62,550 nucleotides of DNA from a virus. The notes beneath the pieces were generated by a model. The model was not told the origin of the DNA. It was given only the letters and a program-made list of their open reading frames with translations, and searched no databases. The translations under genes and the position numbers were made by a program. Where the stretch lies: the IMG/VR virus record IMGVR_UViG_3300049793_000080, positions 1 through 62,550 of that record; one strand, written 5' to 3'. Of this stretch, positions 6,948 to 13,950 are shown piece by piece; position 1 is the first letter of the stretch; each line of letters begins with the position of its first letter.

Positions 6948-7253
6948 ATGTCGAAGATCCTGCCCACCGTGGGCCGAAACCTGTACTACCAGCCGGGCCC
7001 GGGGGAGATACTGGAAATCATCCAGCACCCGCCGAAGGACGACGAGGACAAATCGCAGCCGCTGCACGCGCACATCCTGTACGTGCACGACGAGCGCCAC
7101 GTCACGCTGGAGGTGGTCGACCACATCGGCAACCGTCACGCGCGCGGCGACGTGGTGCTGTGCCAGGACGGCGAGGTGCCCGACGAGGGCGGTGAATACT
7201 GCTACTGGATGCCGTATCAGACCTCGACAGCGAAAGAGGCCAAGCAATCATGA
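6948..7253 (+). CDS. Hypothetical protein, beta-rich
   Basis: A 101-residue protein with GGAGAG upstream of ATG 6948. The N terminus (GRNLYYQPGPGEI) and the strands HAHILYVHDERHVTLEVVD and MPYQTST are typical of small beta-barrel phage proteins seen next to Gp49-family genes. It is coupled by ATGA to the Gp49-RyR gene and may work with it. Confidence 0.6.
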   Translation: MSKILPTVGRNLYYQPGPGEILEIIQHPPKDDEDKSQPLHAHILYVHDERHVTLEVVDHIGNRHARGDVVLCQDGEVPDEGGEYCYWMPYQTSTAKEAKQS

Positions 7254-7942
7254 ACAACATCGAATCCCCCAACAACACCGACTCCAGCATCGAGCAGGAG
7301 ATTCAGGCCAAGGGCAAGACGGCGCCGCGCGTCACGCAGGCCGACTTCGACGCGAACATCATCAGCAGCGAAATCGTCAAGCATGTGTCGCCGTCAGGGC
7401 AGATCCTGCGTTGGGCCGTCATCACCACCGCCAGCGGCTTTGCCGTGACCGGCGACCCCTCGGCCGCAGTGTCGGCTGAGAACGACGACGCCAGCATCGG
7501 CGAACGCATCGCCATCGACAACGCGCGCAACAAGTTGTGGCCGATGATGGGCTACGAGCTCAAGCAGCGGCTGCACGAAGTCAGCAACGGCAATCTGGTG
7601 CGCCGCATCGCCCGCATGTGCCATGAAGTCAACAAGGCGTACTGCGAGGCGCTGGGCGACTTCAGCCAGCCGGCATGGGAAGACGCGCCGCAATGGCAGA
7701 AGGACAGCGCGATCACCGGCGTGTGCCTGCACATGATCAACCCGGACGCTGGCCCGCAGGCATCGCACGAGAGCTGGATGGCGCAGAAGGTGGACGACGG
7801 CTGGGTGTACGGTGCGGTGAAACGCCCGGAGGCCAAGGAGCACCCTTGCATCGTGCCGTTTGCCGATCTGCCGACCGCACAGCAGGCCAAGGACTTCATC
7901 TTCCGCGCCGTGGTGCACGCGGCTGTGGCTGACGCGCCATGA
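7250..7942 (+). CDS. Gp49-family protein fused to a RyR domain
   Basis: The 230-residue protein has two parts. Residues about 25-95 (VTQADFDANIISSEIV... LRWAVITTASGFAVTGD) match the phage Gp49-like family. Residues about 120-225 form a RyR domain: CHEVNKAYCEALGDFSQPAW, CLHMINPD, HESWMAQKVDDGWVYGAVK, HPCIVPFADLP and a final QAKDFIFRAVVH helix. In animals RyR domains occur in calcium channels. Prokaryotic and phage copies are proposed to bind nucleotide-derived ligands. The next gene is a Tad2 homologue, so the pair may deal with host nucleotide-signal immunity; that link is inference. Confidence 0.8.
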   Translation: MNNIESPNNTDSSIEQEIQAKGKTAPRVTQADFDANIISSEIVKHVSPSGQILRWAVITTASGFAVTGDPSAAVSAENDDASIGERIAIDNARNKLWPMMGYELKQRLHEVSNGNLVRRIARMCHEVNKAYCEALGDFSQPAWEDAPQWQKDSAITGVCLHMINPDAGPQASHESWMAQKVDDGWVYGAVKRPEAKEHPCIVPFADLPTAQQAKDFIFRAVVHAAVADAP

Positions 7943-8205
7943 GCTTCGCTGTTCTCACCTTCCCCGAGGCCATGACGCTGGCGCTTGCCACCGGCGCCAA
8001 GGTGGCCCGCCAGGGCTGGAACGGCAAGGGGCAGCACGTTCGCATGACGCAGGGCACCCAGCGCTTTCGATTTACGCTGGAGGACTTCGTGGAGTACGTG
8101 GACGCGGACCCGTTCATGGTGCTGTGCAACGCGCAGGGGCGCTACGTGCCGTGGGCGCCAAGCCAGGGGGATTTGGTGGCGGTCGATTGGATGGAACTGC
8201 CATGA
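7939..8205 (+). CDS. tad2: Tad2 family protein (DUF2829), putative anti-Thoeris
   Basis: The 88-residue protein matches the DUF2829/Tad2 pattern. It has FPEAMTLALATGAKVARQGW and NGKGQHVRM at the N terminus, a DADPFMVLCNAQGRYVPWAP segment, and the closing SQGDLVAVDWMEL. Tad2 proteins sequester the cyclic ADP-ribose-type signal made by Thoeris ThsB and so block that defence. The Trp-Asn-Gly-Lys-Gly motif and the C-terminal SQxDxxAxDW motif, both diagnostic, are intact. It is coupled to the RyR-domain gene by ATGA. The family match is confident; the exact ligand cannot be told from sequence. Confidence 0.8.
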   Translation: MSFAVLTFPEAMTLALATGAKVARQGWNGKGQHVRMTQGTQRFRFTLEDFVEYVDADPFMVLCNAQGRYVPWAPSQGDLVAVDWMELP

Positions 8206-8495
8206 GCGACGGCGCCTTCTATGCGATGGACCAACGACCGCGGTGGAGGCGCCTGCTTTCGCGTCTCTTCCCGCGCGATGCGTTCCAGGGGCTGGACGCG
8301 CCGACTCCCGGCATGTGCGTTGGCGAGATTTACACGCACGTCGAGGTGGATCTCGGTTGGCGTGATCTTCTGCGGCTGCTGGTGAGTGGGCGCGCGCACA
8401 TCGAGGTTCGCCTGGAGACGGACGCGCTGGTGAACAAGACGCGCAGCAGGGCGATGTTCACGGCGCTGCCGCCGAAGTGGCTGGAGCGGCAATGA
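8202..8495 (+). CDS. Hypothetical protein
   Basis: A 97-residue protein with a basic N-terminal third (RPRWRRLLSRLFPRD) and a beta-like second half (GEIYTHVEVDLGWRDLLRLL, AHIEVRLETDA). It is coupled on both sides, to the Tad2 gene and to the Tat-signal gene. The function is unknown. Confidence 0.55.
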   Translation: MSDGAFYAMDQRPRWRRLLSRLFPRDAFQGLDAPTPGMCVGEIYTHVEVDLGWRDLLRLLVSGRAHIEVRLETDALVNKTRSRAMFTALPPKWLERQ

Positions 8496-8845
8496 ACCGG
8501 CGCGGCTTTCTCGGCGGGCTCGCTGGATGCTTTGCAGCGGCGGCCGCGCCAGGCATCCTCGCGCAAGGCGTCATCATGCCGGTGCGCCGCATCGCGTTGC
8601 CCAGCGACACGATTGTGTTTCGGCGCTGGCTTCCTTACGGCAGCGAGGACCACTTTGTTGATGCGCTGCGGTACGGGCTCGGCGTGCGGGAGATGGAAGT
8701 CGGGAGGATAGATAATTTCCGGTTCATCGATGATCGCGAGGCGCCCAATGATCTGCGTAGCATCGAGTACATGAAGAATGCCATGTGGCGCAACATGATG
8801 GACAACATGACGATGGCCATCCCAGCGATTTGGCGCCCGCGATAG
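8492..8845 (+). CDS. Exported protein with twin-arginine-type signal
   Basis: The 117-residue protein begins MNRRGFLGGLAGCFAAAAAP followed by GILAQ. The consecutive arginines plus GFLGG match the Tat consensus (S/T-R-R-x-F-L-K). A hydrophobic stretch and an Ala-rich cleavage site follow, near residue 24-28. The mature part (IALPSDTIVFRRWLPYGSED... and a Met-rich MKNAMWRNMMDNMTMAIP) is not recognised. Export of a folded protein by Tat is unusual for a phage; Sec export is also possible. Confidence 0.6.
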   Translation: MNRRGFLGGLAGCFAAAAAPGILAQGVIMPVRRIALPSDTIVFRRWLPYGSEDHFVDALRYGLGVREMEVGRIDNFRFIDDREAPNDLRSIEYMKNAMWRNMMDNMTMAIPAIWRPR

Positions 8846-8853
8846 ACTGCAAC

Positions 8854-8979
8854 ATGGAAACCGGGCCGGGCCTGCGCATTAGCACCGTGGGCACGGAGCA
8901 TCCTCACTGGACTAAACCCTGCTTCATGGGGGCCGGCCCGGCGACCTATTGCGAATACTGGCGCAGTCTGTCACAATGA
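8854..8979 (+). CDS. Doubtful small ORF
   Basis: A 41-codon ORF (METGPGLRISTVGTEHPHW...) in the gap after the Tat-signal gene. It has no ribosome binding site, and it overlaps the promoter-like sequence at 8949-8977. It is listed because nothing else occupies the stretch. The longer form, from an upstream alternative start inside the previous gene, is no better. Confidence 0.2.
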   Translation: METGPGLRISTVGTEHPHWTKPCFMGAGPATYCEYWRSLSQ

Positions 8980-8981
8980 CA
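8949..8981 (+). promoter_or_regulatory. Promoter with palindromic operator
   Basis: TTGCGA (8949-8954), 17 bases, CACAAT (8972-8977), 37 bases upstream of the secreted-protein gene at 9014. The palindrome TGTCA-CAA-TGACA at 8969-8981 covers the -10 box, so a repressor bound there would block the promoter. This palindrome differs from the TGCCA/TGGCA sites at 1138-1207. Confidence 0.45.
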
Positions 8982-9013
8982 CCGCTTCGATTTTGAAGTG
9001 ACAGGAGAACCGA

Positions 9014-9376
9014 ATGAAGACCTCACGACTTTGGGCCTTTGCCGCCTTGTGCGCGCTGGCCATGGCTTCCACCATCGCAGTGGCCCAGCCCGAGCCCACC
9101 CCCGCGCACCAGCGAATGTCGATCACCGCACCTGCCAGCACCAGCCCCGCCGTTCTCTACGTCACCGACGCCACCCCCACCGGCCAGCTCGCCGCGTTCT
9201 ACCTGGGTGACCAGTCCTGCGATGCCAAGCCGGCGCCGATGGCCCCGGGCAAGGGGAAAGGCAAGGACGGCGGAAAAAAGAAGTGCATCACGGCCAACAC
9301 GCCACTGGATGACGGCTACATGCAGGCGAAGTTCAAGAAGGGCAGCAAGGGTGGGAAGAAGCCGCCCTCGACGTGA
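9014..9376 (+). CDS. Small Sec-exported protein with lysine/glycine tail
   Basis: The 120-residue protein has a textbook Sec signal peptide (MKTSRLWAFAALCALAMAST, cleavage likely after AVA at about residue 24). Its mature region holds a Thr/Pro-rich segment with two Cys (SCDAK, KKCIT), an internal run of Lys/Gly (GKGKGKDGGKKK) and a basic C terminus. It has its own promoter and terminator and so forms a separate transcription unit, like a moron gene. AGGAG precedes the ATG. The function is unknown; a periplasmic or surface role during infection is inferred. Confidence 0.7.
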   Translation: MKTSRLWAFAALCALAMASTIAVAQPEPTPAHQRMSITAPASTSPAVLYVTDATPTGQLAAFYLGDQSCDAKPAPMAPGKGKGKDGGKKKCITANTPLDDGYMQAKFKKGSKGGKKPPST

Positions 9377-9403
9377 GCGGGCGCTAACAACGCGATTCAG
9401 CAA

Positions 9404-9424
9404 AGGGGCCTGCGGGCCCTTTTT
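9404..9424 (+). terminator. Rho-independent terminator of the secreted-protein gene
   Basis: The stem GGGCC/GGCCC (9406-9410 with 9415-9419) has a four-base TGCG loop and is followed by TTTTT. It lies 28 bases after the stop at 9376. Confidence 0.8.
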
Positions 9425-9445
9425 CATTGGTGTGCCAAATTGTGC

Positions 9446-9472
9446 TTGCGCGCCCGAAAAGCCTTCTATAAG
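9446..9472 (+). promoter_or_regulatory. Promoter for the second early block
   Basis: A strong -10 box TATAAG (9467-9472) lies 36 bases before the ATG at 9508. The best -35, TTGCGC (9446-9451), is at a short 15-base spacing, so the -10 may work with an activator. Its place directly after a terminator supports a new transcription start here. Confidence 0.5.
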
Positions 9473-9507
9473 ATGCAGTCTCCTTTAACCACTTTTAGGA
9501 CTCTGAA

Positions 9508-9930
9508 ATGATGTTTGAACCCCGCACCGACCTTGTTGCTCCACCGGAGCTGACCGACGATGACCGCGCGTTCTTCGCGAAATCGCACTGCGCCGACAGC
9601 GTTCGTTTTCGCATCCTCACCGAGCGCGCCATCGCGCGCAAGACTGCCCAGGCGCTGATCGCCGCCGGGTTCTTTGTCCGCGTGCATGACGGCGAAGACT
9701 GGGCATGCGAGCGCACCACCAAGCTGCCCGTCATCATGGCCGCCATCATGGCGACGGACGAGGAAACGCTGCACGTGTACCGCGAGGACACTGGCGCCGC
9801 GCGCTACGGGTGGGTGCAGTTCGTGTACGGCAATGGCGGATGGGACGTCACGAGCGACCACACGACGAACCTGGAAGAAGTGCTGCAGCCCGTGAGCGAC
9901 TACGCCGAGCAACTGAGCGCGTGGTGCTGA
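9508..9930 (+). CDS. Hypothetical protein
   Basis: This 140-residue alpha/beta protein is the first gene after the terminator-promoter pair. The segment RKTAQALIAAGFFVRVHDGE (about residues 45-64), followed by a beta-rich half ending GWVQFVYGNGGWDVTSDHTT, suggests a single compact domain. Codon use is like its neighbours. The function is unknown. Confidence 0.65.
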   Translation: MMFEPRTDLVAPPELTDDDRAFFAKSHCADSVRFRILTERAIARKTAQALIAAGFFVRVHDGEDWACERTTKLPVIMAAIMATDEETLHVYREDTGAARYGWVQFVYGNGGWDVTSDHTTNLEEVLQPVSDYAEQLSAWC

Positions 9931-9932
9931 AC

Positions 9933-10841
9933 ATGATGGCCACATTCAATCCCAAAGCGCCGGAGGACGCCCAGCGTTTCTCCGGCGGCTTCGATGACAT
10001 GCAGGACGACGACCTGGGCGCAGCGGCCCCGGCCGCTGGCGCACCTGCAGCGCCGCGCAAGGTGTACGTCGAGCAGTGCGGCAAGTGCCACGGCACCGGC
10101 CGCTACCACGGGCCCAGCTCGCGCGGCAGCGATTGCTTCGAGTGCCACGGCCAGGGCAATCACACGTACACCACCAGCCCCGAGCAGCGCGCCGCAGCAC
10201 GCGAGCGCGCAGCCGCCAAGAAGCAGGCGCTGCTCGACGCGAAGTGGTTGAAGTGGGCCGCGCTCCACGAGAACGAGGCCGGCTGGATCTTGGCCAACAT
10301 GGAGAGCAACGACTTCGCGCGCGCCATGCGCATCGCCGCGGGCAAGTGGGGATCGTTGACCGATGGCCAGTTGCGCGGCGTGCATCGCTGGATGCTGACC
10401 GACGAGGACCGCGCCGCCGAGCGCATGCGCGCCGAGCTGACGGCCAAGCCGGTCAACACCGTCAACCTGGGCGCGGTGGAGACGGCGTTCAACCGCGCGA
10501 AGTCGCAGGGCATCAAGTGGCCCAAGCTGACGCTCGACGGCTTCACCATCAGCATGGCCGGCGCCGCGAGCAAGAACCCGGGCGCGATCTACGTGAAGCA
10601 GGGCGCGCGCGATGGCACCTACCTGGGCAAAGTGCTGAACGCCGGGTTTCAGCGCTCGCGTGACTGCGACGACGCCACCGAGGCGGCCGTGCTCGCTGCG
10701 ATGGCCGACCCGCTGGCCAGCGCCGTGGCCTACGGCAAGAAGTTCGGGCGGTGCGCCGTGTGCCACCGCGAGCTGAGCGACCCGGAAAGCATCGCTCGAG
10801 GCATCGGCCCCATTTGCCAAGACAGATTGTTCGGAGGCTGA
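9933..10841 (+). CDS. Zinc-finger protein (DnaJ-type finger plus DUF6011)
   Basis: The 302-residue protein has an N-terminal DnaJ-like finger (residues 46-76: CGKCHGTGRYHG then CFECHGQG). A helical middle follows (about 85-190), then a beta-rich domain (VNTVNLGAVETAFNRAKSQG...). It closes with a C-terminal treble-Cys module of the DUF6011 type, GRCAVCHRELSDPESIARGI and GPICQDRL. Zinc binding and nucleic-acid contact are likely. Two ATGs (9933, 9936) and two upstream GTGs are possible starts. No enzymatic motif is visible. Confidence 0.7.
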   Translation: MMATFNPKAPEDAQRFSGGFDDMQDDDLGAAAPAAGAPAAPRKVYVEQCGKCHGTGRYHGPSSRGSDCFECHGQGNHTYTTSPEQRAAARERAAAKKQALLDAKWLKWAALHENEAGWILANMESNDFARAMRIAAGKWGSLTDGQLRGVHRWMLTDEDRAAERMRAELTAKPVNTVNLGAVETAFNRAKSQGIKWPKLTLDGFTISMAGAASKNPGAIYVKQGARDGTYLGKVLNAGFQRSRDCDDATEAAVLAAMADPLASAVAYGKKFGRCAVCHRELSDPESIARGIGPICQDRLFGG

Positions 10842-10842
10842 C

Positions 10843-11091
10843 ATGGCAACACCGAACGAATATCTTGCAGCCCGCGAGGCCGCCCAGGACGACAGCCTGC
10901 CGTTGGCTGGCACGGTGCTGGTGCGCGAGGTGAGCCAGTACGGCGTGTGGGTGCTGCAGCCGGCCAACAAGCTGGCCCGCGCCGTCCTGACGCTGACCGG
11001 CAGGAAGACGATCACGGCGACGGACACGGGCGCGCTCAAGGCGATGGGCTTCACTGTGCAAACAACGGGCGAGAGCCCAAGGAGACTTTGA
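10843..11091 (+). CDS. Small hypothetical protein
   Basis: An 82-residue beta-rich protein (GTVLVREVSQYGVWVLQPAN, ARAVLTLTGRKTITATDTG), one base after the zinc-finger gene and overlapping the next start by one base. The function is unknown. Confidence 0.6.
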   Translation: MATPNEYLAAREAAQDDSLPLAGTVLVREVSQYGVWVLQPANKLARAVLTLTGRKTITATDTGALKAMGFTVQTTGESPRRL

Positions 11092-11441
11092 TGGCCAAGA
11101 AGATCGGAGAGTTTCAATCGACGCGCTGGTGCGTCGTGGACGTGGTTCAGTCGACGTATCTCTCGGCGGATGGGCCCACGGCCATCCTGCTGGAATCCGG
11201 CGAGCACGGGCCGCTGTGCAGGCTCAGCGTGAATATGTACCGCCCGGACTGCTCGCAGGACTCGCGCGAGCTGCCGCCCAACTGCTTCTACATGAAGGAC
11301 TGGGGCCAGGAGGATCTCGCGGCCGAGGCGCAGGCCAGCGGCTTGTTCAAGCTGCGCACGGACCTTGCGCCCGCCGAGAGCGGCCACGTCCAGGCGCAGG
11401 CGTGGGAAATCATTGCGACGAAGAAGGCGGGCTGGCCGTGA
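11091..11441 (+). CDS. Hypothetical protein
   Basis: A 116-residue alpha/beta protein starting at ATG 11091 with AAGGAG just upstream. It contains RWCVVDVVQSTYLSADGPTA and NCFYMKDWGQED. It is coupled to the next gene by GTGA. No family is recognised. Confidence 0.6.
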   Translation: MAKKIGEFQSTRWCVVDVVQSTYLSADGPTAILLESGEHGPLCRLSVNMYRPDCSQDSRELPPNCFYMKDWGQEDLAAEAQASGLFKLRTDLAPAESGHVQAQAWEIIATKKAGWP

Positions 11442-11686
11442 ACAAGCCCGATGACGGCTACGACTTCTACCGCGCTGTGGCTCGCTCCGGCCGGTGGCGT
11501 CTCACCCCGTACCGCCTCGGCCTGTACGTGGGCGCCGCTGGCGCGGATCTGCCTGGGCCCTACACGAACGCGGTGGTGGCAGCCACCTTTCGCGGCGGTG
11601 TGCAGGTGGGCCGTCGCAATCCAGGGGGCTTCGTGGATGACATCCTGTGGTACGAGCTGCGTTCCGGTGTATGGGAGACGAAATGA
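11438..11686 (+). CDS. Small hypothetical protein
   Basis: An 82-residue protein beginning at a GTG that overlaps the previous TGA. It has a basic, Gly-rich beta-like body (RLGLYVGAAGADLPGPYTNA, ATFRGGVQVGRRN). The function is unknown. Confidence 0.6.
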   Translation: MNKPDDGYDFYRAVARSGRWRLTPYRLGLYVGAAGADLPGPYTNAVVAATFRGGVQVGRRNPGGFVDDILWYELRSGVWETK

Positions 11687-12303
11687 CCGACCCGACCAAC
11701 GATGCCATCCAAAAGCTGGCGGCCGAACTGCCCGAGGGGTTCAATGTGGAGTTGAGCATCGAGCGCGGCTACGGTGGCGTGGAGTTGATCCTGCCGGGCG
11801 GGATGGCCGTGCCGGTGGAGAAGGACGGCGGCGGCATTGCCGGCCAACTGCTGGCCGCGCTGCGCATGGCGCGCGACGAGCACATCAAGACGAACATCAA
11901 GCACCAGGAGCCGTGCGAAGTGCTCGGCGTGCCGCCGGCCGTGGTGCTTGGCCCTGCACCTGTCTCGCTTCGACGGCAACCCAAGACGATCCCGCGTGAC
12001 ATAGACGCGAAGTGGGCCGAGCGCGAGGGCTACGTGCCCATGCCGCCCATCGTCATCAGGGTCCGGCCCGAGGCGCTGGCGCGCATCCAGTACGAGCGCA
12101 TGAGCACGAAGCAGTTGCGCATAGCGGTCAGCATGCTGGAGGAAGCCGGGCCCGAGTTCACCACATCCTTCATCGACGGCACAGGCGAGAAGCACAAGCT
12201 GCTCGGCACCACGGCCCACGCCATCGCCTTCGCGGTGCTGGCCGACCGTCTCAATCCCCCATTCCAACCACCGGCCAAGAAGGCCAGAAAGACGAAGCCA
12301 TGA
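11683..12303 (+). CDS. Hypothetical protein with basic tail
   Basis: A 206-residue protein starting at the ATG that overlaps the previous stop. The N-terminal region looks beta-rich (FNVELSIERGYGGVELILPG), the middle is helical (LLAALRMARDEHIK), and the C terminus is PPAKKARKTKP, which suggests nucleic acid contact. No known domain. Confidence 0.6.
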   Translation: MTDPTNDAIQKLAAELPEGFNVELSIERGYGGVELILPGGMAVPVEKDGGGIAGQLLAALRMARDEHIKTNIKHQEPCEVLGVPPAVVLGPAPVSLRRQPKTIPRDIDAKWAEREGYVPMPPIVIRVRPEALARIQYERMSTKQLRIAVSMLEEAGPEFTTSFIDGTGEKHKLLGTTAHAIAFAVLADRLNPPFQPPAKKARKTKP

Positions 12304-12437
12304 AACGCGCCATCATCACCGCCACTCTGCTCCTGTGCTCCCAGATCGCCCTCGCGACGACCGACTGGAAGTGCATGTCCGACTGCAGCCAGTCGGGCTA
12401 CCAGTACGGCTACTGCAAGAAGATTTGCACCTTTTAA
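12300..12437 (+). CDS. Small secreted cysteine-rich protein
   Basis: The 45-residue protein has a Sec signal peptide (MKRAIITATLLLCSQIALAT). The mature peptide is only about 25 residues, with four cysteines spaced C-x3-C-x9-C-x3-C (CMSDCSQSGYQYGYCKKIC). Small exported peptides with this Cys pattern and a GYxYGYC core are seen in many proteobacteria and prophages, with unknown role. Two disulfide bonds in the periplasm are expected. It is coupled by ATGA to the upstream gene. Confidence 0.7.
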   Translation: MKRAIITATLLLCSQIALATTDWKCMSDCSQSGYQYGYCKKICTF

Positions 12438-12471
12438 CCACCCACCGGCGCGAGCCAGAAAGACCCACCCC

Positions 12472-12888
12472 ATGAGCGAACAGATCCACAACGGCGACAC
12501 GCAGATCCAGCCCGGCGAGGCGAGCGCCATCCACGCCGTCGACGCCAGCACGACGCCGCCCGAGGGCATCCAGATGGTGGAGCAGCCCAACCCGAACGAG
12601 CCGCTCAAGGCCGTGACCGTGGACGAGGAGGCCGCCAACGCTGACGTGCTGATCGTCATCAAGGAGAACCAGGGCGGCCTGTCCTTCGGCGTGCGCATCG
12701 CCGCGCCCGTGGCCGACACGCTGAACAACCCCTGCCACTTCTTCGCGGAGTACCTGTCCAAGAACTTCGCATGGCTCATGGAGCAGGCGATGACCGAGTT
12801 CAACCTGCGCCAAGCGCTCGAGCAGGCCCAGTCGCGCCAGCGCCTGAAACTGGTGAGCGCGGACGGCAAGACGCCGCTGGGAGACTGA
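12472..12888 (+). CDS. Hypothetical protein
   Basis: A 138-residue protein with an acidic, low-complexity N-terminal third and a folded middle (ADVLIVIKENQGGLSFGVRI). A long C-terminal helix follows (FFAEYLSKNFAWLMEQAMTE...LEQAQSRQ). The function is unknown. Confidence 0.6.
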   Translation: MSEQIHNGDTQIQPGEASAIHAVDASTTPPEGIQMVEQPNPNEPLKAVTVDEEAANADVLIVIKENQGGLSFGVRIAAPVADTLNNPCHFFAEYLSKNFAWLMEQAMTEFNLRQALEQAQSRQRLKLVSADGKTPLGD

Positions 12889-12890
12889 GC

Positions 12891-13049
12891 ATGGTCACGC
12901 TGGCTGCAAATGATCCTATTAAGGTCGCGCTGATCGTCTTCTACCTATGCGTCGCTGGCACCTGCTTTGTCGTCGCCTGCCTCGTAGGGTACAAGGCGTT
13001 CATGGACTGGCGCGCGGCGCGGCTGATCAAAAAACACGGAGACTTGTGA
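12891..13049 (+). CDS. Small membrane protein
   Basis: A 52-residue protein with one clear transmembrane helix (VALIVFYLCVAGTCFVVACL, residues 12-31) and a basic C-terminal tail (DWRAARLIKKHG) that would lie in the cytoplasm. It starts two bases after the previous stop. Its last base overlaps the next ATG. The function is unknown. Confidence 0.6.
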   Translation: MVTLAANDPIKVALIVFYLCVAGTCFVVACLVGYKAFMDWRAARLIKKHGDL

Positions 13050-13288
13050 TGCCAGCATTTAGCGAAGAAGACCGCGCCGCCCAGGCGGCCAAGGCCCAGC
13101 GCGCCGCGGAAGGCACGTATCAGCGCGTGCTCGCCGCGGTGCGCGCGGCCGGCGGCGCGAGCATGAACCTGATGCGCCAGCAGGGATGCAGCCACAACGG
13201 TGCGATGGCGTTCATCGAGCGCATGCAGCAGGAGGGCGTCATCGGTGAGGCCGACGAGAGCGGGCAGCACCCGTTGATCGCGCCATGA
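13049..13288 (+). CDS. FtsK gamma-like winged-helix protein
   Basis: The 79-residue protein aligns by eye with the FtsK/SpoIIIE gamma domain. The pattern runs YQRVLAAVRAAGGASMNLMR, then QGCSHNGAMAFIERMQQEGV, then IGEADESG. In FtsK this winged helix reads polar KOPS sites on DNA and activates XerCD. The order V..V..G.AS...L.R...I.YN.A...IE.M...G..G is largely kept here, with Ser-His in place of Tyr. A free-standing copy in a phage suggests a small DNA-binding regulator. It is coupled to its neighbours. Confidence 0.55.
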   Translation: MPAFSEEDRAAQAAKAQRAAEGTYQRVLAAVRAAGGASMNLMRQQGCSHNGAMAFIERMQQEGVIGEADESGQHPLIAP

Positions 13289-13641
13289 TGCTGACCGACA
13301 TGGACCTGCAGGCGCCGCCGGGCTCGCGCTGGCGCGCCTATCGCATCGACCCCGCGACCGGGTACCCCGACATCGAGTGCTTCGCGCCGGACGAGCGCGA
13401 GGCGGTTTACATGTTCGGGATCTGCGAGTGGATGATGGACGCTGGGCCGGGCGACCGCGCGCCGCTCGATGCGCCCAAGCCGCGCTTGATTGCGTCGCAT
13501 GGCCATGTCGCTCGCCTGCCCGCTCCACCGTCTATCGACATCGAGATTCTGCCGCTCGCCGACTTGATGCCGCCACCCGCACCAACACCACCACCGAAAG
13601 TATCGACATGGCAGAAGCTGCTCAACCTGCTCGGACGCTGA
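13285..13641 (+). CDS. Hypothetical protein with proline-rich tail
   Basis: A 118-residue protein. The first 60 residues appear folded (SRWRAYRIDPATGYPDIECF... AVYMFGICEWMMDAG) and the rest is Pro-rich (LMPPPAPTPPPKVS) before a short amphipathic end (WQKLLNLLG). The next gene overlaps it by 34 bases. The function is unknown. Confidence 0.55.
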   Translation: MMLTDMDLQAPPGSRWRAYRIDPATGYPDIECFAPDEREAVYMFGICEWMMDAGPGDRAPLDAPKPRLIASHGHVARLPAPPSIDIEILPLADLMPPPAPTPPPKVSTWQKLLNLLGR

Positions 13642-13820
13642 CCGAGGAAGACTACTTCCGCATGGCGCGCGCGCCGATCCGCTCGCGGCAGGTGGGGATG
13701 ACGGCGGGCTTTCGGCTCCTGTTCAACGCCGGCCGCGCCTTCCAGCGCCAACAGGACGCCGCGATCTGCGACCGCCTCGGCGCGGACGAGGCCGCCCAGG
13801 CGATCAGGGGCGAGACGTGA
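13608..13820 (+). CDS. Small hypothetical protein
   Basis: A 70-residue helical, basic protein (EEDYFRMARAPIRSRQVGMT...) that begins inside the previous gene in another frame. Its TGA is shared with the GTG of the next gene. The function is unknown. Confidence 0.55.
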   Translation: MAEAAQPARTLTEEDYFRMARAPIRSRQVGMTAGFRLLFNAGRAFQRQQDAAICDRLGADEAAQAIRGET

Positions 13821-13942
13821 ACGCCGGAGCCCTTGTGTTTGTGTGGATCGCCGCCGGGCTGCTGGGGTACGGCAATTACCCGGCCGCCCAAGCCGCCGCG
13901 CTCATCGCCGTTGCGTTCGGCTGCTCGGACAAGCGGGGGTAA
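13817..13942 (+). CDS. Small hydrophobic protein, last early gene
   Basis: A 41-residue protein from a GTG coupled to the previous TGA. Most of its length is hydrophobic (ALVFVWIAAGLLGYG and AAQAAALIAVAFG), which gives one or two short membrane segments. It ends the early/middle block, just ahead of the late promoter. Confidence 0.5.
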   Translation: MNAGALVFVWIAAGLLGYGNYPAAQAAALIAVAFGCSDKRG

Positions 13943-13950
13943 ACCCGTGG

